Counted from the first letter of the stretch, positions 1-9,617 are shown. The stretch is DNA of 64,000 nucleotides from Oxalobacteraceae sp. CFBP 13730 (GCA_014841835.1 JACYUQ010000004.1:948666-1012665); one strand, 5' to 3'. Notes: generated from the sequence alone by a model not told the origin. Program-made: numbers and translations.

Positions 1-1134
1 GACGTTTTCCAGCAGGACGACGAACTCATCACCACCCAGGCGCGCCAGCGTGTCGCTGTTGCGCAGGCAGGCTGAGACACGCCGCGCGACCTCCTGCAAC
101 AACCGGTCGCCACAGGCGTGACCAAAGTTGTCGTTGACCTGCTTGAACCGGTTCAGATCGATGAACAGCAGGGACAGCCGCTCCTGCTGGCGCCGGGCAT
201 GCGCCAGCGCGGTGTCGAGACGGTCGTAGAACAGGCGCCGGTTTGGCAGGCGGGTCAGCTCGTCATGCAGGGCCATGAACTGCAGTTGCGCATGCAGTTG
301 CCTGCGTCCGATGGCGGCGGCGAGCTGATCGGCCACGAACACCAGCAGGTCGCGGTCCTGCGTCCGGTACGGCGCGTCATCCCGCCCATTGCGCAGCGCG
401 ATGACGCCAACGACGCCATCGGGCGTGGTGATCGGTACGGCCAGCGCGCCGCCTGCCATGGTCGCCGCAGCCGCCCGCAAGGGCGCCGGCAGGCCGTCCT
501 GCGCGCCCGGCGCAAGCAGCAGTGGCGCAGCGCACTGCGCCACTGTCTCGCACAGCAGCGGCATCAGCGCTGCGTCGCACGGGGCGCCATCATCCACCAG
601 ATAGGTGAAGTCCATGTCCTGGCCCGCCTTGTCGCACAGGGCCACCCCGAAGCACGAGGCCGGCAAGAGCTCGCGGACGATGGCGTGGCTGCGCCCGAAC
701 AGGTCGGCCAGATCGTCGCTTGCGTGGGCCGCTTCCGACATCGCGTACAGCACCGACTGCATCGCCTGGGCCTGCTTCAGGGCGGTGACGTCGCGCGCAA
801 CGGCCACGCGCAGCTGATCGGCCTCGGACCAGCGCGCCGACCACATGATATGGACGATGCTGCCGTCCTTGCGCAGGTAGCGGTTTTCAAAGTTGGTGTG
901 GGCCTGGCCATTCATGATGTCTTGCGCCACGGCGAGCGTGCGCTCGCGGTCGGCGGGGGCGACCAAGTCGATCACGCGCAGGCCAATCATTTCCTGCTGC
1001 GTATAGCCGAAGATATTGACACCGGCCGCACTGACGTACACGAACCGCCCGCCGGCGTCGACCATGCAGACGGCGTCGAGCAGCAGGTCCGTGAAGTTGG
1101 CAATCGGGGCGCGGACGGTGTATTCCATGAACAT
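1..1134 (-). CDS. PAS-GAF-GGDEF sensor diguanylate cyclase, 3' end cut by window edge
   Basis: Reading down the minus strand from ATG at 1134, the frame stays open to base 1, so only the first 378 residues are present. An N-terminal PAS-like sensor (about residues 10-125) is followed by a GAF-like region (about 140-270) and then a GGDEF domain that begins near residue 280. The signature GGDEF itself is visible at residues 367-371, inside LARLGGDEFVVLLE, so the active-site loop is intact and cyclic-di-GMP synthesis is plausible. No signal peptide or membrane segment is seen, which suggests a cytoplasmic sensor. The start is uncertain: ATG at 1128 is in frame two codons later, a stop lies just upstream, and no clear ribosome-binding site is present. 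A C-terminal EAL domain cannot be excluded because the end is missing. Confidence 0.88.
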   Translation of the reverse strand, partial: MFMEYTVRAPIANFTDLLLDAVCMVDAGGRFVYVSAAGVNIFGYTQQEMIGLRVIDLVAPADRERTLAVAQDIMNGQAHTNFENRYLRKDGSIVHIMWSARWSEADQLRVAVARDVTALKQAQAMQSVLYAMSEAAHASDDLADLFGRSHAIVRELLPASCFGVALCDKAGQDMDFTYLVDDGAPCDAALMPLLCETVAQCAAPLLLAPGAQDGLPAPLRAAAATMAGGALAVPITTPDGVVGVIALRNGRDDAPYRTQDRDLLVFVADQLAAAIGRRQLHAQLQFMALHDELTRLPNRRLFYDRLDTALAHARRQQERLSLLFIDLNRFKQVNDNFGHACGDRLLQEVARRVSACLRNSDTLARLGGDEFVVLLENV

Positions 1135-1420
1135 ATTCTAAATGACATTGGCTCGGAAAATCCGGTGCATCGATCCGGGCGTCGCGTGATGCGCACCGGG
1201 TACCGGTTCAGGCAATCACGAAGCACATCCGTAGGAAGATTCCGGTTTTGAAAAACCTGCGTTTTTGATAATAATTTACTCGGATAACTAGCGCAAAATA
1301 AAGTTCGCTCAGGTTGCTTACCCGCTTGAAAACAACCATCGACAGGGTCGTCAGGCGCAGCCAGCCTGCGCGTTATCGGGGCAGCGCCGTTCTGCTGCGC
1401 AGGTCAAGAAGGAGTCAGGC

Positions 1421-2251
1421 ATGTCCAAAACAAGCAAGGCCACGAACAATCTGCATCATGTGCAGAACCAGTGGGGCGGGAACTCCGCGCAGTGGCATGA
1501 AGGCGGCATGTGGATCATCGGCGCACGACCCGGCCAGCACGTGGTGGCGCTCGACCTCACTTCCAGCGACAACGGGAAGACGCTCACCGGACAAATGAAA
1601 TACGCCGGCGAAGGCGCCATCGGCTTTCGCGCCACTCTGACCCAGAGCAACACGTACACGGTCGAGAATCAGTGGGGCGGCGCGTCGGCGCCGTGGCATC
1701 CGGGCGGGACCTGGGTCATCGGCTGCCGCCCTGGCCAGAGCGTGGTCGCCATCCATGTCGAATCGGGCGACAACGGTGCCACGCTGAAGGGGACGATGAC
1801 CTACAGTGGCGAAGGCCCGATCGGTTTTCAAAGCCAGACGAGCGATGGCGCCGTGTACGCTGTCGAAAATCAGTGGGGCGGCGCGTTCGCGCCCTGGCAC
1901 CAGGGCGGCATTTCCGTGCTTGGCTGCCGCGACCAGGCAGTGCTCGCGGTCGACCTGAGCTCGACCGATGGCGGCAAGACCCTGACCGGCACCATGACGT
2001 ATGCGGGCGAAGGCCCCATCCGCGTGCGCGCCACGGCGGTCGCCGGCAACAACTACCAGGTCGAAAACCAATGGGGCGACACGTCGTCGGCATGGCATCC
2101 GGGCGGCGTCTGGCTGATCGGCTGCCGTGTCGGCCAGCACAGCGTGGCACTCAATGTCACGTCCGGCAACCAGGGTAACAACCTGCATGGCGGCATGACC
2201 TACAACGGCGAAGGCGCGATCGGCTATCGCAGCACGGAATTGCCGATGTAA
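1421..2251 (+). CDS. Four-repeat OAA/BOA-family high-mannose-binding lectin
   Basis: The 276-residue protein consists almost entirely of four tandem repeats of about 67 residues. Each contains an NQWG motif (starting at residues 16, 83, 150 and 216), a WHxGG motif and a GEG motif. This is the architecture of the Oscillatoria agardhii agglutinin family; four repeats match the tandem form known from Burkholderia oklahomensis agglutinin. In that family sugar contacts come from the WGG stretch, an Arg and the Glu of GEG. Matching residues here are W18/R36/E64, W85/R103/E131, W152/R170/E197 and W218/R236/E264. Repeat 4 has WGD instead of WGG, and repeat 3 lacks one residue after its Arg. No signal peptide is visible, as in other members. 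A strong AAGGAG site precedes the ATG. Likely role: binding high-mannose glycans of other cells or phages; the biological target is unknown. Confidence 0.9.
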   Translation: MSKTSKATNNLHHVQNQWGGNSAQWHEGGMWIIGARPGQHVVALDLTSSDNGKTLTGQMKYAGEGAIGFRATLTQSNTYTVENQWGGASAPWHPGGTWVIGCRPGQSVVAIHVESGDNGATLKGTMTYSGEGPIGFQSQTSDGAVYAVENQWGGAFAPWHQGGISVLGCRDQAVLAVDLSSTDGGKTLTGTMTYAGEGPIRVRATAVAGNNYQVENQWGDTSSAWHPGGVWLIGCRVGQHSVALNVTSGNQGNNLHGGMTYNGEGAIGYRSTELPM

Positions 2252-2263
2252 TCGGCGCTGCAC

Positions 2264-2292
2264 CGGCCATGCTGCCGCAAGTGGCATGGCCG
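2264..2292. terminator. Hairpin after the lectin gene, no U-tract
   Basis: CGGCCATGC and GCATGGCCG form a perfect 9-bp stem 12 bases after the lectin stop. No run of T follows on the plus strand, so it may be a weak terminator or an mRNA-stabilising 3' structure. Confidence 0.4.
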
Positions 2293-2490
2293 ACAATCGC
2301 ACAATCGCACAATCGCACAATCGGGGTCAGGTCTGACATTCAGACACGAGCTCGACACGCACAATCGGGGTCAGGTCTGACATTCAGACACGAGCTCGAC
2401 ATAAACCTGTCTATGAAATGCCTGGTGGAGAGATTAAGGAAGAGCCCGTGTCCAAATGTCAGACCTGACCCCGGCTGTTGACCCCGGCTG
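2293..2490. repeat. Repeat cluster: octamer tandem, 43-bp direct repeat, inverted third copy
   Basis: An 8-bp unit ACAATCGC is repeated three times plus a partial copy at 2293-2323. It runs into a 43-bp direct repeat (2315-2357 and 2359-2401, period 44). Each copy carries GGGGTCAGGTCTGACATT (2323-2340 and 2367-2384). The exact reverse complement of this 18-mer occurs at 2455-2472, so the region can fold into a long stem. CCCCGGCTG is then repeated at 2470-2478 and 2482-2490. It fills the space between the lectin and the transglutaminase gene, and no coding region is seen. The pattern fits REP/BIME-type mobile palindromes, but the family was not identified. Confidence 0.8.
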
Positions 2491-2556
2491 TGATCTTGGC
2501 TACCTGTCGGTCACCGAAAATTCCCGGGCCCGCTATTGATTGCCAGCGCTTGCGGT

Positions 2557-3486
2557 TCAAGCCAACAACGGCAGCGGCGTGACTGTCACCTGCACGTCGA
2601 GCTCCTGTTTGCCGCCGCCCAGCACGATCCCCCGCATCGGCGTCACGTCGCTGAAATCGCGCCCCCAGCCCAGCGTGATGTGTTCGTGCTGCACGAGACA
2701 GCGGTTGGTCGGATCGAAATCGACCCAGCCCAGTGCCGGACAGAACACCGACACCCACGCGTGCGAGGCATCGGCCCCGATCAGGCGCGGCTTGCCTTCC
2801 GGCGGGTGCGTCAGGATGTAGCCGCTGACATAGCGCGCCGGCAGGCCGATGCTGCGCAGGCAGCCGATCATCAGCTGCGCGAAATCCTGGCATACGCCGC
2901 GCCGGCCGCGCAGTACCTGGTCGAGCGGCGTCGAGATGTCGGTGGCCTTGCTGTCGAATTCGAAGTCGTCGAAGATCCGGTGTGTCAGGTCGAGCGCTGC
3001 GTCGAGCTGCGGGCGGCCCGGGACGTAGCTCTCGCGTGCGTACGCTTCCAGTTCCGGGAACAGGGCGACATGGGGCGACGCGTACAGGTAGCGGCAGGCC
3101 TCCAGCGTGGCCGTGCTTTTTTCCTTGCCCATCATGTCGCGCACGGATTCCCACGATAACGTGCCGGCGATCTGCGCCAGCGTGTAGCGCGCGCGCAGCG
3201 AGACCGTCGATTCGGCGTGCACCAGCAGGCTGTCATGGGGCACCGTCAGCGCCACGTGGCGCGTGATGTTGCCGAAGTAATCCACGCCCTCATTGCTGTC
3301 GTTGATCACCGGGTCGAGCCAGATCAGGTGCGACTCGGTTTGCTGACACGAAAACGAGCGCGGCGTCAGGTGCAGGTATTGCTGCGACAGCGTCACCATG
3401 CTGTTGTACTTGTAGCGCGTCTCGTGCACCACGCGATAGCGCGCAATCACGTCGGCGCCTACGGCGCCCGGCAGCAAATCGGTCAT
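2557..3486 (-). CDS. Transglutaminase-like protein, ATP-grasp/alpha-E operon
   Basis: This 309-residue protein has the bacterial transglutaminase N-terminal beta domain (about residues 13-100) followed by a papain-fold transglutaminase core. The catalytic triad is readable: Cys199 in GVCQDF, His242 in ASHAW and Asp258 in DFDPT. No signal peptide is evident. Its start overlaps the stop of the upstream ATP-grasp/alpha-E gene in an ATGA, so translation is probably coupled. In this family the domain is predicted to cleave or transfer peptides made by the partner ATP-grasp enzyme; no substrate is established. It is the last gene of the leftward operon 9427-2557. Confidence 0.9.
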   Translation of the reverse strand: MTDLLPGAVGADVIARYRVVHETRYKYNSMVTLSQQYLHLTPRSFSCQQTESHLIWLDPVINDSNEGVDYFGNITRHVALTVPHDSLLVHAESTVSLRARYTLAQIAGTLSWESVRDMMGKEKSTATLEACRYLYASPHVALFPELEAYARESYVPGRPQLDAALDLTHRIFDDFEFDSKATDISTPLDQVLRGRRGVCQDFAQLMIGCLRSIGLPARYVSGYILTHPPEGKPRLIGADASHAWVSVFCPALGWVDFDPTNRCLVQHEHITLGWGRDFSDVTPMRGIVLGGGKQELDVQVTVTPLPLLA

Positions 3487-6056
3487 GAGGTACGGTTCCT
3501 TTGCCGGCCGTTGGCGGTATAGCTGAAAAACTGGACGCCGATCTGCTCGGACAAGGCCGCGCTGGCCTGCCCGATCCTGCTAAGCAGGTCGCTGAGCAGC
3601 GCATTGCCGTGGTTCAGATCGACGCCGGGATCGAGCGCGGTCAGTTCGGCCTTCAGTGGCGTCAGCAGGTCCAGGCCCCCGGCGCCCTGGGCCTGCGTAA
3701 CCTTGCCCAGCGTGCCGATGATGCCGTTCAACTGGAACACGATCGAGCGCGGGTTGGTTTCGTCCAGCAGCAGCAGGTCGAGCACCGGCAGCCACTCGGG
3801 CTGGGCGCGGTAGCGGGCGCGGTAGGTGATGATGCTGTCCGACAGTTCGAGCACCCAGTCGAGATTGCCGTTTTCGTCCATCGCCAGTGCGCGCTGCAGC
3901 ACGAGCGCCTGGAACTGTAGCCGTTCAAGGCGCCGGCCGATCGACATGAAGCGCCAGCCGAGGTCGCGCACCATGCCGTCGAGGGCGAAGCCGGCCAGCG
4001 TCATCAGCGCCGCGGCGGCATCGTCAAGAATCGTCATCACGCCCGACTGCGACGGCCGCTCGCCGGGCGGCGCGACCGGCTGCACCATGCGGTTCAGCGC
4101 GCGCCAGTTGTCGACCGAGAAGCGCTCGTGCAGCTGGCCGGCGATCCGGTGCAACTGCTGCTGCTGGCGCGCCAGGCCCGGAACGGCAGGCGACACCACC
4201 GCCTGCAGCAGCGCCGATTCGATCTCGGCATCGGTGAAGATCGGGGCCGGCAGGGCGCTGGCCGTGCCCGGCAACTTGCTTGATCCCGTAACGGAGGGGG
4301 CAGCCGGCTTGCGCTGCGGATCCAGCAAACCGAACCAGATGCACAGGGCTTCGACAGTGGGCCACTCAGCGCCGCGCTGGTCAAAGCGCACATTGAACAG
4401 GATATTGAGCGCGACCCGCAGCAGGCGGCAGATATTGTCGCTGCGCTCGGCATGGCGGCCGAACCACAGCAGGTTTTCGGCCACGCGGCTGGACAGGTTG
4501 CTGTCTTCGCGTACCAGGTCTTCGCCGGTGATGCTGCTTTTTTGCAGGCGATGCGTTTCGACGCGCGCGCGCGCCTGGACCCAGGTGTCCTTGCTGGCGC
4601 CGCCCATCTGCATCGTCAGCACGCGGGCATCGGGCCCGGTGGCCACGCGGGTCAGGCCGCCCGGCATCACGACATAGCCATTCGGCGTGGCGCACGCGAA
4701 CACGCGCAGGCCCACTGCGCGCGCCTGCAGGCCGGGCGCGCGGCCATCCTTCCATACCGGCGCCTGCGACAGGCGCACCAGTTCCTGGGCGATGTAGTGA
4801 TTGGGATTGGCGCGCAGAGTGGCGATGAACGCCGCGCGTGCCTCGCCGTCGAGATCCTGGCCGAACACGGCCGGCTGGAAGGGGATCGCGCCGCTCGGCT
4901 TGATCACCAGGCGATCGAGCCTGGCGACCACGGTTTCGAGCGCGGCCGGCTCGCCGCACCACCAGGTCGCCACCGAGGGCATCTTGAGCGGCTCGCCCAG
5001 CAGGCGCTTGGACAGCGCCGGCAGGAAGCCGAGCAGGGCGCCCGACTCGAGCAGGCTCGAACCGAGGCTGTTGGCCACTACCACATTGCCGCGCATGGCG
5101 GCCTGGGTCAGGCCGGCCACGCCGAGCAGCGAATTTTGCAGTTCGAGCGGATCGCACGATTCGTCGTCGACCCGGCGCATGATCACGTGCACCCGGTGCA
5201 GTCCGGCCAGGGTCTTGATGAAGACGACGCCGTCGCGCACCGTCAGATCGCCCCCTTCGACCAGCGTCAGGCCCAGGTAGCGCGCCAGGTAGGCCTGCTC
5301 GTAATAGCTTTCGCTGCGCGGGCCCGGCGTGAGCAGCACGATCAGCGGCATCTCGCCCTCGCGCAGCGGCGCCGGCTTGTCGCCATGGGCCGCGCACAGC
5401 CGGCCCCAGTGCACCAGGCTGTCGTGCATCGTGCGGAAGAACGGCGACACGGGCTGCACCTTCAGTTCGCGCAGCAGGTCGGGGAAGGTGGGGGCGATGA
5501 TGGAGCGGTTTTCGAGTGCATAGCCAGCGCCCGACGGCGCCTGCGTGCGGTCGGCCATCACCCACCAGCGGCCGTCGGGCGCGCGCGCCAGGTCGACCGC
5601 ATAGAAATGCAGCGCAACGTCGTCGTGGTGGCGCATGCCGTGGCACGGGCGCAGAAAGCCCGCATGACCATGGATCAGCGCTGACGGCAGCAAGCCTTCG
5701 CGCAGCATCGCCTGCTCGCCATACACGTCGCCCAGAATCTTGTTGAGCAGCGTGGCGCGCTGGATCACGGCCGCTTCGATGCCGCTCCATTCCTCGTGCG
5801 GCAGGATCAGCGGCAGCACGTTCAGGTCCCACTGGCGCGGCCGGGTGCCGGCGTCTGCCAGCACGTTGTAGCTGACGCCGTTTTCGCGCACCTGGCGCTG
5901 CACCATCTCCATCCGCTGGCGCATCATGTCCGGTGCTTCGTGCCCCAGGTTGGCAAGCATCGCACGCCAGTGCGCGCGCGGCGCCTTGTCGGCGCCCAGC
6001 ATTTCATCGAAACCATCCGGCGCGGCCAGATAGTGGGCAAGCAGTTGATTGGGCAT
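3483..6056 (-). CDS. Circularly permuted ATP-grasp / alpha-E domain fusion protein
   Basis: The 857-residue protein joins two domains that are separate genes in the divergent plus-strand operon. Residues about 1-500 match the circularly permuted ATP-grasp family (former DUF404/DUF407), with family motifs such as GVSYNVLAD, APSGAGYALENR, VLLTPGPRSESYYEQ and VMPGGLTRVA. Residues about 515-850 match the helical alpha-E domain (former DUF403), beginning SSRVAENLLWFGRHAERSDN. ATP-grasp enzymes make amide bonds through acyl-phosphates, so an amidoligase role is predicted for the family but not demonstrated here. It lies 35 bp after the large transglutaminase-DUF2126 gene and overlaps the following transglutaminase gene by 4 bp. 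Confidence 0.92.
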   Translation of the reverse strand: MPNQLLAHYLAAPDGFDEMLGADKAPRAHWRAMLANLGHEAPDMMRQRMEMVQRQVRENGVSYNVLADAGTRPRQWDLNVLPLILPHEEWSGIEAAVIQRATLLNKILGDVYGEQAMLREGLLPSALIHGHAGFLRPCHGMRHHDDVALHFYAVDLARAPDGRWWVMADRTQAPSGAGYALENRSIIAPTFPDLLRELKVQPVSPFFRTMHDSLVHWGRLCAAHGDKPAPLREGEMPLIVLLTPGPRSESYYEQAYLARYLGLTLVEGGDLTVRDGVVFIKTLAGLHRVHVIMRRVDDESCDPLELQNSLLGVAGLTQAAMRGNVVVANSLGSSLLESGALLGFLPALSKRLLGEPLKMPSVATWWCGEPAALETVVARLDRLVIKPSGAIPFQPAVFGQDLDGEARAAFIATLRANPNHYIAQELVRLSQAPVWKDGRAPGLQARAVGLRVFACATPNGYVVMPGGLTRVATGPDARVLTMQMGGASKDTWVQARARVETHRLQKSSITGEDLVREDSNLSSRVAENLLWFGRHAERSDNICRLLRVALNILFNVRFDQRGAEWPTVEALCIWFGLLDPQRKPAAPSVTGSSKLPGTASALPAPIFTDAEIESALLQAVVSPAVPGLARQQQQLHRIAGQLHERFSVDNWRALNRMVQPVAPPGERPSQSGVMTILDDAAAALMTLAGFALDGMVRDLGWRFMSIGRRLERLQFQALVLQRALAMDENGNLDWVLELSDSIITYRARYRAQPEWLPVLDLLLLDETNPRSIVFQLNGIIGTLGKVTQAQGAGGLDLLTPLKAELTALDPGVDLNHGNALLSDLLSRIGQASAALSEQIGVQFFSYTANGRQRNRTS

Positions 6057-6091
6057 TGGCGTGCAGCTTTACGGTTGAAACGAATGCCAGC

Positions 6092-9000
6092 TTACATCGG
6101 CTGCCAGCGCAAATCGAGGGTCATCGGGAAGCTCGGATTGAGGTCTTCCTTGTACACCGTGAACGGGCCCGGCGTGTGACCGTGTGGCCAGAAACGGGCA
6201 AAGCGGCGCGCCTCGGCGGCGTTGGCATTGACCGGCGAGCCGGTTTCGCTGCGCCCGCCCGGGTGCACGACATGGTAGGTGCAGCCGCCGATCGAGCGCC
6301 CGCTCCAGGTGTCGACCAGGTCGAACACGAGCGGCGCCTGCACCCGGATGCTCGGATGCAGCGCCGACCACGGGCTCCAGGCACGGAAGCGCACACCGGC
6401 CACGTATTCGCCCGGCACGCCGGTCGGATGCAGCGGCAGCATGCGGCCGTTGCAGGCCACCACGTGGCGCCCGTCGGTCAGGCCGCGCACCAGCAATTGC
6501 ATGCGCTCGACCGACGAATCGACGTAGCGCGCGGTGCCGCCGGCGGACACTTCTTCGCCCAGCACGTTCCACGGCTCGATCGCCTGGCGCAGTTCCATCT
6601 CGACGCCTTCGTAGACGACGGTGCCAAAGCGCGGGAAGCGGAACTCGATGAACGGCTCGAACCAGTGGTCCTCGAACGCATAGCCGGCCGCGCGCAGGTC
6701 CTTGGCGACGTCGCGGATATCCTGCGCGACGAAGTGCGGCAGCATCCAGCGGTCGTGCAGCGCCGTGCCCCAGTGCACGAGCTTGGCCTGCAGCGGCTGG
6801 CGCCAGAAGCGTGCGACCAGGGCGCGCAGCAGCAGCATTTGCAAGAGGCTCATGCGCTCGTGCGGCGGCATTTCAAACGCGCGGAATTCCACCAGGCCCA
6901 GGCGGCCGGTCGGGCCGTCCGGCGAGTACAGCTTGTCGATCGAGAACTCCGAGCGGTGCGTGTTACCCGTCAGGTCGACCAGCATATTGCGCAGCAGGCG
7001 GTCGACCATCCACGGCTTGTCGCCGGGATGCATGGTCGGCAGCACCTTGTCCATTTGCTGGAACGCGATCGCCAGTTCGTACAGGTTGTCGTCACGCGCT
7101 TCATCGACGCGCGGCGCCTGGCTGGTCGGGCCGATGAAGGTGCCCGAGAACAGGTACGAGAGGGCAGGGTGGATCTGCCAGTACGTGATCAGGCTTTTCA
7201 GCAGGTCCGGTCGGCGCAGCATCGGGCTGTCTTCCACCGTGGCGCCGCCCAGCGTTGCGTGATTGCCGCCGCCGGTGCCCGTGTGGCGGCCGTCGAGCAT
7301 GAATTTTTCGGTGCCCAGGCGCGTCAGGCGCGCTTCCTGGTACAGCGTCGTCATATTGTGGACCAGCTCATGCCAGCTTGCCGCCGGATGGATGTTGACC
7401 TCGATGACGCCCGGGTCGGGCGTGACGCTGAGCAGCTTGATGCGCGGGTCGCGCGGTGGCGCATAACCCTCGATGCGCAGCTTCATCTTCAGCTTGGCCG
7501 CGGTGTTCTCGACCGCCGTGACGAGCGCCAGGTAATCCTCGATGCGCTTTTGCGGCGGCATGAAGATGTACAGGCGGCCCGCGCGCACTTCGAGGCACAG
7601 CGCGGTGTGGATGACTTCGCGCGCTTCCGGGTCGGCCGGCGCAGGTGCCGTCTTGTGCGTCGATTTGCCGGGCGCCACACTCAGCACCGGGCGCCGGTCC
7701 TTCTTGCCGACCGGGAGCGGGCCGCGTGGCGCGAACGGGTCGACATCGAAATCGGGATCGCGCTCTTCGGGCAGCACCCACGGCAGCGTGGCCAGCGGCA
7801 GGCGCAAGCCGATCGGCGAATCACCCTCGATCAGGTACAGGTTTTCGCGCTTGAGCGGCCACGGCGACGTGCGCCAGCTGGTGCCCAGCATGACCGACGG
7901 ATCGTGTTCGCGGGCTTTCAGCGGCAGCACGTAGCCGGCCACCTGACCCAGGCCCCGTTCGAGCAGGCGCGCCAGGCGGCGGCGCTCTTCCGGTGCTTTC
8001 AGGTCGGCGTCCAGCGGATCGAGATTGCGCGGCAGCGCCTGCTCGCGCTGGGCTTGCAGCAGCACGTCTTCATAGGCCGGGATGGCGCAGCCGGCCGGCA
8101 GGCCGAGCGATTTGACCAGCTCCGCGGCAAAGCGGCCGGCATCGTCGCTGCCGTAGCCATCATCGATGTGCTCGTCCGAGAACAGCGACGGATCGAACCA
8201 CATCGGCTGGCCGTCGACGCGCCAGAAGATGTTCAGCGCCCAGCGCGGCAGCGGCTCGCCCGGATACCACTTGCCCTGGCCGTAATGGATCATGCCGCCC
8301 GGTGCAAAATGGTTCTTCAGGCGGTGCATCAGGTTGCCCGCCAGCTCGCGCTTCTTGTCGCCATGCGCCAGCGTGTTCCATTCGGCGCCGTCCATGTCGT
8401 CGATCGACACAAAGGTGGGCTCGCCGCCCTGCGTCAGGCGCACGTCCTGGTTCATCAGGTCAGCATCGACCTGCTGGCCCAGGCGGTTGATCCTGTCCCA
8501 GTCGTGTTCCGCGTACGGCTTGGTCACGCGCGGGTCTTCGTGGATGCGCGTGATCGTCATTTCGTGGACGAACGTGACCTCGGCCTTGTCGGTAAAGCCG
8601 GTCACCGGCGCAGCCGACGACGGCATCGCCGTGCAGGCCAGCGGAATATGGCCTTCGCTGGCCAGCATGCCCGAGGTCGGATCCAGCCCGATCCAGCCGG
8701 CGCCCGGCACATACACTTCGGTCCAGGCGTGCAGGTCGGTGAAGTCGACGGTGGTGCCGCTCGGCCCGTCGAGCGCTTCCTGGTCGGCGGTGAGCTGGAT
8801 CAGGTAGCCGGACACGAAGCGCGCCGCCAGACCCATCTCGCGCAGGATCTGCACCAGCAGCCAGCCGGTATCGCGGCACGAGCCGGAGCGCTTCTGCAGC
8901 GTGTCTTCCGGCTCCTGCACGCCCGGTTCCATCCGCAGCAGGTACGCGATATCGCGCTGCAGGCGCTGGTTGATGGCCACGAGGAAGTCGTTCGTGCCCA

Positions 9001-9427
9001 TCGGCTGGGCCAGCAGTTCGCGTCGCGCGTCGGCGACCCACTCGGTCAGCAGCGGGCCAGGTTCCTGAGACCTGGTGTACGGGCTCAGTTCCGACTGCAG
9101 CAGGTCCGGGTAGGCGAACGGGAAGGTCTCGGCGTACTTTTCGACGAAGAAGTCGAACGGGTTAATCACCGTCATGTCCGCAACGAGATCGACTGTGAAC
9201 TCGAGCACGTCGGTTTGTTCGGGGAACACGAAGCGGCCGATGTAATTGCCGTACGGGTCTTGCTGCCAGTTGATGAAATGCTCTTTCGGCAGGACGGTCA
9301 ATGAGTACGACAGGATCGGTGTACGCGCATGTGGCGCCGGACGCAGGCGCACTTCATGCGGGGACAGATTGACCAGGCGGTCGTAACGGTAGCTGGTCTT
9401 GTGATGAAGCGCAACGCGGATAGCCAT
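6092..9427 (-). CDS. Large transglutaminase-DUF2126 protein
   Basis: The 1111-residue protein starts with a transglutaminase N-terminal domain (about residues 4-85) and a transglutaminase core. The triad is Cys184 (SGSCRDTG), His233 (DLHAW) and Asp249 (LDPTSG). From about residue 300 to the end it matches DUF2126, the large C-terminal region typical of this family, including RLTQGGEPTFVS and GTGGGNHATLGG. The latter Gly/His-rich motif resembles glutamine-synthetase-like amidoligases, to which this domain has been related in published comparative work. It is the first gene of the minus operon and is transcribed away from the second ATP-grasp gene across a 190-bp intergenic space. The product and substrate of the pathway are unknown. 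Confidence 0.92.
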   Translation of the reverse strand: MAIRVALHHKTSYRYDRLVNLSPHEVRLRPAPHARTPILSYSLTVLPKEHFINWQQDPYGNYIGRFVFPEQTDVLEFTVDLVADMTVINPFDFFVEKYAETFPFAYPDLLQSELSPYTRSQEPGPLLTEWVADARRELLAQPMGTNDFLVAINQRLQRDIAYLLRMEPGVQEPEDTLQKRSGSCRDTGWLLVQILREMGLAARFVSGYLIQLTADQEALDGPSGTTVDFTDLHAWTEVYVPGAGWIGLDPTSGMLASEGHIPLACTAMPSSAAPVTGFTDKAEVTFVHEMTITRIHEDPRVTKPYAEHDWDRINRLGQQVDADLMNQDVRLTQGGEPTFVSIDDMDGAEWNTLAHGDKKRELAGNLMHRLKNHFAPGGMIHYGQGKWYPGEPLPRWALNIFWRVDGQPMWFDPSLFSDEHIDDGYGSDDAGRFAAELVKSLGLPAGCAIPAYEDVLLQAQREQALPRNLDPLDADLKAPEERRRLARLLERGLGQVAGYVLPLKAREHDPSVMLGTSWRTSPWPLKRENLYLIEGDSPIGLRLPLATLPWVLPEERDPDFDVDPFAPRGPLPVGKKDRRPVLSVAPGKSTHKTAPAPADPEAREVIHTALCLEVRAGRLYIFMPPQKRIEDYLALVTAVENTAAKLKMKLRIEGYAPPRDPRIKLLSVTPDPGVIEVNIHPAASWHELVHNMTTLYQEARLTRLGTEKFMLDGRHTGTGGGNHATLGGATVEDSPMLRRPDLLKSLITYWQIHPALSYLFSGTFIGPTSQAPRVDEARDDNLYELAIAFQQMDKVLPTMHPGDKPWMVDRLLRNMLVDLTGNTHRSEFSIDKLYSPDGPTGRLGLVEFRAFEMPPHERMSLLQMLLLRALVARFWRQPLQAKLVHWGTALHDRWMLPHFVAQDIRDVAKDLRAAGYAFEDHWFEPFIEFRFPRFGTVVYEGVEMELRQAIEPWNVLGEEVSAGGTARYVDSSVERMQLLVRGLTDGRHVVACNGRMLPLHPTGVPGEYVAGVRFRAWSPWSALHPSIRVQAPLVFDLVDTWSGRSIGGCTYHVVHPGGRSETGSPVNANAAEARRFARFWPHGHTPGPFTVYKEDLNPSFPMTLDLRWQPM

Positions 9428-9617
9428 GCGGTAGTGCCTTTCGATTGGGGCGCGATCGATGCCGGCGCTCTGAATTTGGTCGTATTAGTTTGCGCGCAAC
9501 TAAGTAAGCGCAAGATAGAAGCATTTAAGCATGATTCATACCTGCGTTCGTTTGACTTGCGAGTCGGACGGGGTGGCTGGCACGTTTCTTGTTAGTATTC
9601 TGGCACAGGAGGCAATG

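Noticed and set aside
2293..2401. Possible CRISPR-like array
   Set aside because: The units are an 8-bp tandem and a 43-bp direct repeat with 1-bp gap; there are no spacers and no cas genes.
5933..9304. A 1123-codon open frame on the plus strand opposite the transglutaminase-DUF2126 gene
   Set aside because: It is the antisense shadow of a GC-rich gene: Arg/Gln/His/Ala-rich with no domain, and the opposite strand has clear domains and catalytic residues.
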